Shown here: one piece after another, positions 53,653 through 61,292 of the stretch
Layout: each line of letters starts with the position of its first letter
Position numbering within the stretch: position 1 is the first letter of the stretch
NCBI RefSeq assembly: GCF_000315485.1
Contig: NZ_JH992942.1
Location: 94,632-158,631 of the forward strand
DNA: 64,000 bases
From: Bacteroides oleiciplenus YIT 12058
GTDB taxonomy: Bacteria; Bacteroidota; Bacteroidia; Bacteroidales; Bacteroidaceae
Reading direction: 5' to 3'
Notes under the pieces: generated by a model
Seen by the model: only the letters and a program-made list of their open reading frames with translations
What the model was told of the DNA's origin: nothing
Databases searched by the model: none
Made by a program: the position numbers and the translations under genes

Positions 53653-55140
53653 TTAATTCTCAATTTTTAATTTCCCCAACGCTCTCTTCAAATAAATGTC
53701 AGTCAGCTTCACGTCAATCTGTGCATCTATCTTTTCCGATTGAGCTGAAAGCCAAGCTGTATGTGCCTCGAGCACGTTGCTGGCAGCTATGACTCCTTCT
53801 TCAAATCCGAGGGTAGCATAACGCAGGTTCTCGTCCGCTTTTTCCAGGTTCTTTTCCGCCATAGCCAGCTTCTTGGCAGCTTCGTTTACTTTGAAAACCG
53901 ACTGGTTGACTTGAAGTTCTATCTTTTCTTTAGCATTGTCAAGTTGATATTGAGCGATGCGGGCTTCCGATTTGGCAGCTTTTACCTTGTACATACCTTC
54001 ACCCCAATGCCAGATGGGCACTTGCAACACGACGCCCACGTTCCACATTCCTTTGAACTTCTTTTCAAAACCGTTGAAGACGGAAGGGTTCGTCATCATA
54101 TAGCTACCCATTAAAGCCAGTGACGGCATATATTCGGAGCGGGTGACGTTTATCTTTTGCTTATAGATTTCGGTTGCGAGTTCCAGACTGCGCACTTCCG
54201 GGCGCGTGGCATACACCGTATTCAAATCGACTCCGTTAGCTGCTACCGGACTGGGACCAAGGTCATCTTTCTGTTCATCTTTCAGCGTGATAGGTGAGGA
54301 GAGATCCAGACCGCATAATTGGCATAGTAGCATTCTGGATAGACTCAATCCATCTTCCACCTTGGTCAATGTCATTTCTGCTTCATTCACTTTTACTTTA
54401 ACCGAAAGCCCGTCTGCTTTAGTAGCAACACCTTCGGCAATCATTTTGTCTACATCACTTTCCAGTTTCTGCAATAACTGAAGGTAGCCTTCTGCCAACT
54501 TCTTTTTACTGGCAAGCGATACCACTTGCCAGTAAGCCTGGTCGGTACTGAGGATTACATCTTGCAGACCGCTACCGTGTTGCTGACGTGCCAGTTCCTC
54601 GGCATATTTGGTGATTTTGTTGTAAGCGCGTATCTTGCCACCCATATACAAAGGTTGGGTCAGCGTGAGTGCGCCGGCATACATGTTACGGGTATCTGTG
54701 CGGAATGCATCAACGAGGGAATTTCCAAGTCCATTCAGTGGAGTGGCGACATCGACGTTGCCCAATGCCTGAATCAACGCCATAAACTGCGGATTTTGTG
54801 TCAACTCGGGATGCTGGGTCAATATGCCCTGTATACCGTTTTGCATGGCGCCGCTCACTTGGGTTCCCATGGAACCTAAAGCACCTTTCTGGGCATCGCT
54901 CAGCAATGAGATTTCTTTTTGGGTACGCATATATCCACCGGTGGCGGAAATGTCGGGGAGGTAATTGGTAAACGCTGCTTTTCTCTGATAATGCGCAGAG
55001 TTTATTTTCTCCTGGCTTATCAGTAGTTCTTTGTTATTGGCAATTGCCAATGCACGGCAACTATCGAGGCTTAAAACCTCTTGCGCACCGACTGAGAAGG
55101 TCAGACATACCAACCAAATGAAACAGAAGAACTTTCTCAT
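53653..55140 (-). CDS. TolC-family outer-membrane channel
   Basis: The 495-residue protein has a signal peptide (CLTFSVGAQ) and two TolC repeats with long helices, for example LDSCRALAIANNKEL at the start and ATLGFEEGVIAASNVLEAHTAW near the end. It is the first gene of the operon and its promoter is well defined. Confidence 0.94.
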   Translation of the reverse strand: MRKFFCFIWLVCLTFSVGAQEVLSLDSCRALAIANNKELLISQEKINSAHYQRKAAFTNYLPDISATGGYMRTQKEISLLSDAQKGALGSMGTQVSGAMQNGIQGILTQHPELTQNPQFMALIQALGNVDVATPLNGLGNSLVDAFRTDTRNMYAGALTLTQPLYMGGKIRAYNKITKYAEELARQQHGSGLQDVILSTDQAYWQVVSLASKKKLAEGYLQLLQKLESDVDKMIAEGVATKADGLSVKVKVNEAEMTLTKVEDGLSLSRMLLCQLCGLDLSSPITLKDEQKDDLGPSPVAANGVDLNTVYATRPEVRSLELATEIYKQKINVTRSEYMPSLALMGSYMMTNPSVFNGFEKKFKGMWNVGVVLQVPIWHWGEGMYKVKAAKSEARIAQYQLDNAKEKIELQVNQSVFKVNEAAKKLAMAEKNLEKADENLRYATLGFEEGVIAASNVLEAHTAWLSAQSEKIDAQIDVKLTDIYLKRALGKLKIEN

Positions 55141-55211
55141 CGTGTCTATACATTAATTAAGGTGATTAAAAAGTTGTTTGTAATGCAACAATAATTGCAT
55201 AAACAACGATG

Positions 55212-55242
55212 CAAATGTATAGGCTTTCGATGAAACCTCAAA
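55212..55242 (-). promoter_or_regulatory. Bacteroides promoter of the export operon
   Basis: On the minus strand TTTG (55239-55242) and TACATTTG (55212-55219) match the -33 and -7 consensus with 19 bp between. Transcription would begin near 55205, giving a leader of about 65 bp. ATGCAA and TTGCAT (55182-55199) form a small inverted repeat in this leader, a possible operator. Confidence 0.75.
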
Positions 55243-55259
55243 ATATTTTAAACTTTTTT

Positions 55260-56132
55260 TTAGTCCAATGCAAATGATTGTGAGCCGATGAGTGTTCCAT
55301 CCGCAAAAAGATCCACTCGATAAGTGCCTGCATACAGGTATTCTTCCACATTCCAGTACACAGTTATGTTTTGTTCTTCCCCGTTGTATTCAATGTACTT
55401 TTTAATGGAGTATCCCAACTCGCGGTTTTCATAAGGGAATGTATTGGCAGGATTTTTGGTCAATACATCATTGTCCGGCTTAGTGATGCGTACGTAGATG
55501 GTGCGCTCGCCTGTTTCGGCTGTGATATTCTTGACGATGGTGAATCCTATCTTGAACTTCACTACATCTTTCACCTTTTTGGCTATTTTATCCCGTTTGT
55601 TCACGGCTTGTATGTTGATATTTGTAGCGTCCAGTTGTGCGGCAAGGGTCACTTTTTTGTTCAGGTTCTTTTTTTCTTCCGATAGATTGCTGATTTGGCG
55701 GGAAGCATCGTTATACTTCTGTGTAACCTGAGCAATGACTTCTTTCTGATGGGCGGTGAGTCGGTTCAGTGAGTCTATCTGGTTGATGTAGCCTATCATG
55801 ACCTTACGCAGAGTGGCAAGTTCGTTTTTCAGGCGGCGTATTTCGCTGGCGTTACTGCTTTTCACAGTGCGCAATTCTTCCAGCAGACGTTGGGTCTTTG
55901 TCTGTTCCTGTTCCAGTAAAATAGACAGGGAATCATTGGAAACAGTCAGTTTCAACTCATCATATTGTTGTGCAAAGTTGGTATATTCATTCTCCAGGTC
56001 TTCCTTTTCCAGTTGAAATTCCTGTACCAGTTCTTTGTTGGTTTGCTTTTCCGAGATTAATAAAACGGTGAGTCCTACTAACAATAGAACTAGTAGGGTT
56101 CCTATGACGATTAGAGACTTATTCTTTTTCAT
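55260..56132 (-). CDS. Membrane-anchored coiled-coil protein of unknown function
   Basis: This 290-residue protein starts with a membrane helix (LIVIGTLLVLLLVGLTVLLI), followed by a coiled coil from about residue 30 to 170 rich in Glu, Leu and Lys, and a C-terminal beta-rich domain (FKIGFTIVKNITAETGERTI, ITVYWNVEEYLYAGTYRVDLF). The coiled coil probably holds the last domain away from the inner membrane. I do not recognise a function. It is only 9 bp after the nucleotidyltransferase gene, so it may belong with that cluster. Confidence 0.8.
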   Translation of the reverse strand: MKKNKSLIVIGTLLVLLLVGLTVLLISEKQTNKELVQEFQLEKEDLENEYTNFAQQYDELKLTVSNDSLSILLEQEQTKTQRLLEELRTVKSSNASEIRRLKNELATLRKVMIGYINQIDSLNRLTAHQKEVIAQVTQKYNDASRQISNLSEEKKNLNKKVTLAAQLDATNINIQAVNKRDKIAKKVKDVVKFKIGFTIVKNITAETGERTIYVRITKPDNDVLTKNPANTFPYENRELGYSIKKYIEYNGEEQNITVYWNVEEYLYAGTYRVDLFADGTLIGSQSFALD

Positions 56133-56141
56133 ATTTCCTGA

Positions 56142-57263
56142 TTAAATTCTGTTCAACAATTTATTCCATTGCACCTGGGCGGAGTGAACGGCAAGCATAA
56201 GGGGGTACCAACGTGCTTCGGCCGGTGCCAAGGCTCCGAATTCCCGGCATCGCTGACCGGCTCGGGTGAAAGTATACCATTTCCCACGCCAATATCCTTT
56301 GGGGCGTTGCTTGCGCTTTTGGTCAAACTTCCCGAAGTTGCCTCCTTGCCAGATGTCATTAAGTAACCATTCACCGGTTTTTATATCTTTCTCGGTGTAG
56401 GGTATGGGCAGCTCTTCTATGGGGAGTCCCAAATAATTGACGGCTACCACTCCGAAGATTTTGGCTGCTTTGCTTAATCCCCATTCCTGCAAAAGCTTGG
56501 CGGTTTCTTTGAGGTCGATCTCTTCTCGCCGTGCATGGAGTATATTGGCCCAGTCGCATACTTGGCGGAGCCCGATTCCTTCATTAAGGAAATGTAGTGC
56601 AGAGTGCATTAGTACGTAGGCTGCATCGAATGATAGGGGAGGGAGAGTTACCGGGTAACCTTCAATTTCCAGATTCCGGCAAGCAGAGGTGCCATGCCAT
56701 CGGGCTATCTCTTGCTGGAAACTCCGGTCGGAGGAGGGAGAACTGAGTCGGGAGAGCACGCGGTGATTCTCTATATCCACGCCGTGCCAGTGTATGCACG
56801 TGTGTTTATGATTCTCTTCATGTTCGCTGGTCGATTCTTGCCTTAGCAACTTATTGGCCTTTTCGTAGTTTTTGGGGCCTATATATAAATCAATGTCCCC
56901 GCATTGGCGATGCAGGGGATTCCGGTAATTTAGTGCTACTCCTTGTCCTTTCAGTAGGACCGGCTCTATCTGGTTGGCACGATAGAGCGTAAACACTTTA
57001 GCGATTTCCTGATTCAGGATGTGATTGTTTTCTTCTACTTGCAGCACCGTGTTACACCACTTCAGGTAAAGGTCACGTTTGGGACGCAGTTCTTGCGGCA
57101 GAGTTTGCATGCCATCGAAGGCAATGCCCAGTAGAGCTTGCACTTTGGCAGATTGGTACAATTGTTGCCAATCAGTTTGTATATCAAATAAGGTAACATC
57201 TGCAGTTGTACCCCATAGGCCTGATTGCACAAGTGCGAAAAACTGTTTTTGTATAAGAGTCAT
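56142..57263 (-). CDS. Nucleotidyltransferase-fold protein (NTP_transf_5-like)
   Basis: The start at 57263 (MTLIQKQF) is preferred because the longer frame to 57323 begins inside a hairpin. The roughly 373-residue protein has PVLLKGQGVALNYRNPLHRQ followed by GDIDLYIG, the motif of the uncharacterised nucleotidyltransferase family often found in lasso-peptide and capsule-type clusters. The C-terminal half is helical. In known lasso clusters such a protein accompanies an HprK-like kinase, which is the next gene upstream here. Substrate unknown. Confidence 0.83.
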   Translation of the reverse strand: MTLIQKQFFALVQSGLWGTTADVTLFDIQTDWQQLYQSAKVQALLGIAFDGMQTLPQELRPKRDLYLKWCNTVLQVEENNHILNQEIAKVFTLYRANQIEPVLLKGQGVALNYRNPLHRQCGDIDLYIGPKNYEKANKLLRQESTSEHEENHKHTCIHWHGVDIENHRVLSRLSSPSSDRSFQQEIARWHGTSACRNLEIEGYPVTLPPLSFDAAYVLMHSALHFLNEGIGLRQVCDWANILHARREEIDLKETAKLLQEWGLSKAAKIFGVVAVNYLGLPIEELPIPYTEKDIKTGEWLLNDIWQGGNFGKFDQKRKQRPKGYWRGKWYTFTRAGQRCREFGALAPAEARWYPLMLAVHSAQVQWNKLLNRI

Positions 57264-57318
57264 ATTATCTGCTGGATTCACTGTTTTCTTTTCCGGGGCA
57301 AAGATAATGCAAACCAAG

Positions 57319-57352
57319 GGCATAAAAAATGAACTTGTTCATTTTTTATGCC
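57319..57352. terminator. Perfect 16-bp inverted repeat with 2-nt loop
   Basis: GGCATAAAAAATGAAC and GTTCATTTTTTATGCC are exact inverses separated by TT. The structure lies between the kinase stop (57368) and the nucleotidyltransferase start (57263). It could end or weaken transcription, or be a small repeat. Confidence 0.7.
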
Positions 57353-57367
57353 GTGTGCAGGTTATTT

Positions 57368-58240
57368 TCACTTTTTATCTTTTTCGCATATGCCAAATAT
57401 TGTTTCATAAGAAAGCCGGGCAGCCGCTGCATTGGGCAGACAAGCCAGATGATAAACCGGCACAGTGGAAAGCAAGATACTCAGGACTCCACTGATAGAA
57501 TCATACAGTTCATCGCTGTAGGCGAAGTCAGGCGGACACGAGGGATGAAGCGCGGCATATCCCTGGGCTATACTGAGTCTTTTTATCTGGTTATAAGGGG
57601 CTTGGGACAATCGTACGCATGCTGCCAGCGGATAACTCTCATTCTTATAGCAAGGTGTCTTTCCACTCCACGGGCTACCATACACCCATGGCTTCCCGTC
57701 AATGATACGAATAATGGGACTGTCGTCATTCAGTAGAACGGCTCCTTCTATATGTTCCCGCCACAGGCGGGTGTGTGTACTTTTGCCTGTGCCGCTTTCT
57801 CCCAAAAAAAGAATCGCTTTCCCTTTGCATACAATGGTACTGGTATGAATTGCCACAGTTTCAAGAGGTGCCGTTGCTACTCCATAAGCAATCCAGCAGG
57901 CAAACCGAAGTAACCGCAGGTTATAATTACCCTTAAAACTGACTATCCGCTTGCTTTCGTCCAGCCACATTTCAAGTGTCCCACCCTCAGGAGGTGCCAT
58001 CACGAAGAGGAATCCGCCATTATAACGACCAAAGTGACTGACAATACCGTCTATTTCATCCGCATACAGCATCTCCTTGAATGTGGGTGCTCCTCCGAAA
58101 GATTCTATAAAGTGACAAAGGGGTTCACCGTCTGCCGCCACCTTAAATGGAGTGAAGCCCGTCAATGCCCTTACTGCTGTAACCAGTCTGCCTCCTTCTA
58201 TCCGGATACGGTGTCCGGCTATCAAATAATCCTGTTCCAT
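57368..58240 (-). CDS. HPr kinase/phosphorylase-like protein
   Basis: This 290-residue protein carries a P-loop, FLGESGTGKSTHTRLWREHI, around residues 145-164, followed by LLNDDSPIIR and YGSPWSGK, the pattern of HprK C-terminal-like kinases outside the sugar-transport system. In some lasso-peptide clusters such kinases phosphorylate the peptide tail. It is six bases downstream of the ABC exporter gene, so likely co-expressed with it. The target is unknown, and no HPr gene is near. Confidence 0.85.
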   Translation of the reverse strand: MEQDYLIAGHRIRIEGGRLVTAVRALTGFTPFKVAADGEPLCHFIESFGGAPTFKEMLYADEIDGIVSHFGRYNGGFLFVMAPPEGGTLEMWLDESKRIVSFKGNYNLRLLRFACWIAYGVATAPLETVAIHTSTIVCKGKAILFLGESGTGKSTHTRLWREHIEGAVLLNDDSPIIRIIDGKPWVYGSPWSGKTPCYKNESYPLAACVRLSQAPYNQIKRLSIAQGYAALHPSCPPDFAYSDELYDSISGVLSILLSTVPVYHLACLPNAAAARLSYETIFGICEKDKK

Positions 58241-58245
58241 TTTTC

Positions 58246-59925
58246 TTATTCCTTATTGTTATATACTATTTCGCAAGTGTCCAGATCGAATATCCGGTCA
58301 CAGAAAGCCAGCGAGCTTTCCCGGTGAGCTATGATAACCAGTGTTAACTCCCGATGCTGTGACGAAAGAGCCTCCAAGGCATGGTTGATTTCCTGTTCAG
58401 TCTTGTTGTCCAAAGCCGACGTAGCTTCATCAAAAAACAGCACTTCCGCTTCTTTGTAAAGTGCCCGTGCAATGCCGATTCGCTGTTTCTGCCCGCCGGA
58501 TAACCGGCTGCCGTATTCACCCAACGGGGTGTCCAATCCTTGGGGCAGTTCATCAGCCCATTCTTTAAGTTGTACTTGTTTCAATACCTGTATCACTTTC
58601 CTTCGGTCAGCTTGTGGTTGCCCCAGTGCAACGTTGTCGGCAAGTGTACCTTCTATGATGAATATCTCCTGCGGCACATATCCTACGAGTTTATGCCATT
58701 CACTACGGTTAGCAACAGTCAGTTCTCGTCCGTCTATAAGTATCTTGCCGGATGTAGGGGGGAAGAATCCGAGCATCAGATTAAAGATGGTTGATTTTCC
58801 TGCACCGCTTGCTCCACGTATTCCGATACGTTCACCGCAACGGATACTTAAATTCAGACCATTGAACAACGTGTATCCGTCGGGGAAAGCGAAGCCGAGT
58901 CCGTGTAATTCAAGCGTATGCCCGAATGTAAACGATGTTCCTTCCGGTGTATCCTCTTCCTGGTGTCGATAACCTTGCGCATTTTGCCGTGGTTCATCGC
59001 TTATGCCTTCTTCCACGACTGTTATGGTATGCGAAGCATTCTGAAGCGTCACCCAACTGTTCAATATACTTCTTACTGCAGGAATCAGTCTAAAGGCTGC
59101 TACTGCAAATACACCGCTTATCAATCCCAAATCACCGCTTCCCGTGCCAATCAGCAATGCCAGTCCGCCCACTATGGCTATTTCCGAGAGGAATGACGGA
59201 AATAACTGGTACACTTCCATCCGTAAGCGACTGCGGATAATAAGTTCCAATCCCTGGTCGAAAGAAGCAAGCGAAGTATGAAAAGCTTGCGCAATTTCCA
59301 GTTCTGCATACCCACGGAAAGCCTCCACCACCGTGCGGCTTTGCTTGCGGCGTGCTTCCAATTCCTCCATGCCATAACGGCGCAGACGCTTCCGTACCAA
59401 ACCCACATACAGAGCAGCCAGAGGAAAAAAGGAAGCACAGAGCAAGAGTCCGGCAAGCGGTTCCCAGATAACAAGAGCGGATACCATCAGCAGCACCAGC
59501 ACAGCTTCTCCTGCTATACGAAAGACCGGAGCCAGCACACACGAACTGAATGTATAACAGACATAATTTACCTCGTGTCCCAGTTGTACGCTACTCTTCC
59601 CTTTCAGAAAAAGCAGTCCGCGATGATAGTAATTGGCAAACATCCGGCGGCTGAATTCACGATAAATTTCCAATTGATAGCTGCTTTGTACACGTGCCAG
59701 AAGTACTACCAACGTGTTTTTTAACAATACAAATAGCAACACGGCTCCACACAACGCCAGCATCCTTCCCCGTCCACCATCCTGTTTCACCACCACCAGC
59801 AGTATCGGCACCAGTGCCGCCACTCCGGCAAAGTCGAGGACGGCACGTAGCAATACCGAAAAGGCCACCCATATACTGCGTTTACGTTGCCCTTCCGGCA
59901 ACATCTGAACTATTCTTTTAATCAT
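58246..59925 (-). CDS. ABC exporter with fused membrane and ATPase domains
   Basis: The 559-residue protein has about six membrane helices in residues 1-310 and an ATPase with Walker A GASGAGKST, signature LSGGQKQR and Walker B VLFFDEATSALD. It resembles peptide or lipid exporters of the MsbA/McjD type. No peptidase C39 domain is seen. Its start overlaps the end of the Wzz-like gene by eight bases, so they are translated together. It could export a peptide, a glycolipid or a polysaccharide precursor. Confidence 0.92.
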   Translation of the reverse strand: MIKRIVQMLPEGQRKRSIWVAFSVLLRAVLDFAGVAALVPILLVVVKQDGGRGRMLALCGAVLLFVLLKNTLVVLLARVQSSYQLEIYREFSRRMFANYYHRGLLFLKGKSSVQLGHEVNYVCYTFSSCVLAPVFRIAGEAVLVLLMVSALVIWEPLAGLLLCASFFPLAALYVGLVRKRLRRYGMEELEARRKQSRTVVEAFRGYAELEIAQAFHTSLASFDQGLELIIRSRLRMEVYQLFPSFLSEIAIVGGLALLIGTGSGDLGLISGVFAVAAFRLIPAVRSILNSWVTLQNASHTITVVEEGISDEPRQNAQGYRHQEEDTPEGTSFTFGHTLELHGLGFAFPDGYTLFNGLNLSIRCGERIGIRGASGAGKSTIFNLMLGFFPPTSGKILIDGRELTVANRSEWHKLVGYVPQEIFIIEGTLADNVALGQPQADRRKVIQVLKQVQLKEWADELPQGLDTPLGEYGSRLSGGQKQRIGIARALYKEAEVLFFDEATSALDNKTEQEINHALEALSSQHRELTLVIIAHRESSLAFCDRIFDLDTCEIVYNNKE

Positions 59926-61120
59926 CTGTCATTTGACTGCTTACTTTCTCCCGCTTACAATCTTTACTTTTCTGTCTCATTGTTCTTATAAAGTCCTTCA
60001 CAAACAATATCCAGCTTACACTTCCTGCCCCGGCCAGCAAGACGCATTCCAAAAGTATTATCATCTTCCGGGGCTTCGACGGAGCGAGAGGAACTATCGC
60101 AGGCTGAATAACCGCCAATACGGGAATAACCTTTTCCACTTTTGCCTGGGCAGCCTGTACTTGCAGTTCCGTCCGGTTATAAGCTGACAAAGCCAGCTTC
60201 ATTTCATTCTGCAACCTTGCCAACTCGGCGCGCGAAGCCATCCCCACTAATCCCCGATTGGCATCCGCGTACTGGGTATATTCCTCCTGGGCGGCACGAA
60301 ACTCCGCCTGCGCCTTATTGCGGAGTTCTTCGTTATATGCCAGGATTCGACGCGCCTTGCCCGTCCTGTATGCCGTTACATATTCCTTCAGGTGTGCCAG
60401 CACGGTGTCCACCACGATGGTGGCTACTAGTGGGTCTTGCATGGTGACAGACAAGGTAATGGTCCTTCTCCTATTCTTATTCTTATTTATATCAATACCG
60501 ATTCTTGAAGCTATAGCTGCCGCCATACCTGCTTCTTCACGGGTCAATCGGAAAATATCAATTTTTCGAGATGCTTCTTCTGTTTTCGGTTTCTCACTGA
60601 GCAGAGACATACCCCAGCCCATCAACTTGGATGGCGCCGACGTGACGGCACTCCACCACGGGCTTTTCTGTCGTTCTTTCAGATACTGCGAGAGGGGTAT
60701 TGCGGTACTGTCTTTCTGCTCACGAACCTCGACATCGAAAAGCTGGACTAGAAATGGTGTAGACTTGATGATATCAGGATACAGAAGCGAAAAAATAGCA
60801 TCCCTCTCGGTAGTAGAGGAAGAGTTCATGTCAATGCCGGCCATATCAGAGAGCTCGCTTATACCTGAAGAAGTGCTTCTGCGCGAATTTTCCGGCACAA
60901 TAAAAGTGCTGGCTGTATATTCTTTGGGAATGCCGGAAGCTATAACCATTCCAACTATAATTCCAATGCCACAGACTGTAAGAATCAGTTTCCGGCAATT
61001 CCATAGTTTCTTTGCCAGTTCCAGCAAATTGATTTCTTGCTCTTGAACGGATTGTTTCACGCTTTCTTCGTTTGTTATATTGCTCGCCCCCAAGTTATAA
61101 TTATCACACCATGATTTCAT
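59918..61120 (-). CDS. Wzz-like polysaccharide chain-length determinant protein
   Basis: The start at the ATG 61120 is preferred over a GTG at 61132. The roughly 400-residue protein has two membrane helices, near residues 49-68 (LILTVCGIGIIVGMVIASGI) and 365-385, enclosing a long periplasmic helical region with VVDTVLAHLKEYVTAYRTGKA. PLAPSKPRKMIIL precedes the second helix, as in Wzz/GNVR proteins. It has no tyrosine kinase domain. Such proteins set polysaccharide chain length, but no glycan polymerase is in the window. It lies 173 bp downstream of the BspA-like gene, beyond a hairpin. Confidence 0.87.
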   Translation of the reverse strand: MKSWCDNYNLGASNITNEESVKQSVQEQEINLLELAKKLWNCRKLILTVCGIGIIVGMVIASGIPKEYTASTFIVPENSRRSTSSGISELSDMAGIDMNSSSTTERDAIFSLLYPDIIKSTPFLVQLFDVEVREQKDSTAIPLSQYLKERQKSPWWSAVTSAPSKLMGWGMSLLSEKPKTEEASRKIDIFRLTREEAGMAAAIASRIGIDINKNKNRRRTITLSVTMQDPLVATIVVDTVLAHLKEYVTAYRTGKARRILAYNEELRNKAQAEFRAAQEEYTQYADANRGLVGMASRAELARLQNEMKLALSAYNRTELQVQAAQAKVEKVIPVLAVIQPAIVPLAPSKPRKMIILLECVLLAGAGSVSWILFVKDFIRTMRQKSKDCKREKVSSQMTDD

Positions 61121-61160
61121 GATCTCAACCACGCTGAATTATTTAATATATTATAAGAAA

Positions 61161-61190
61161 GGGGGTATGTCAATCTGTATGACATCCCCC
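61161..61190 (-). terminator. Terminator after the BspA-like gene
   Basis: GGGGGTATGTCA and TGACATCCCCC pair with one bulge. On the minus strand the stem is followed by TTTCTTATAATAT. It lies between the BspA-like lipoprotein gene and the Wzz-like gene and argues that they are separate transcripts. A second palindrome, AGATAAG-rich around CATATG, is at 61259-61280 just after the lipoprotein stop. Confidence 0.75.
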
Positions 61191-61292
61191 TAAACTTCAA
61201 TTCTATTCAGGTTTCAATAAATTCAACCCTCTACTTTATAGGGATTGTACTCCCCAATAGATAAGACATATGCCTTATCTATAATCTACTTT

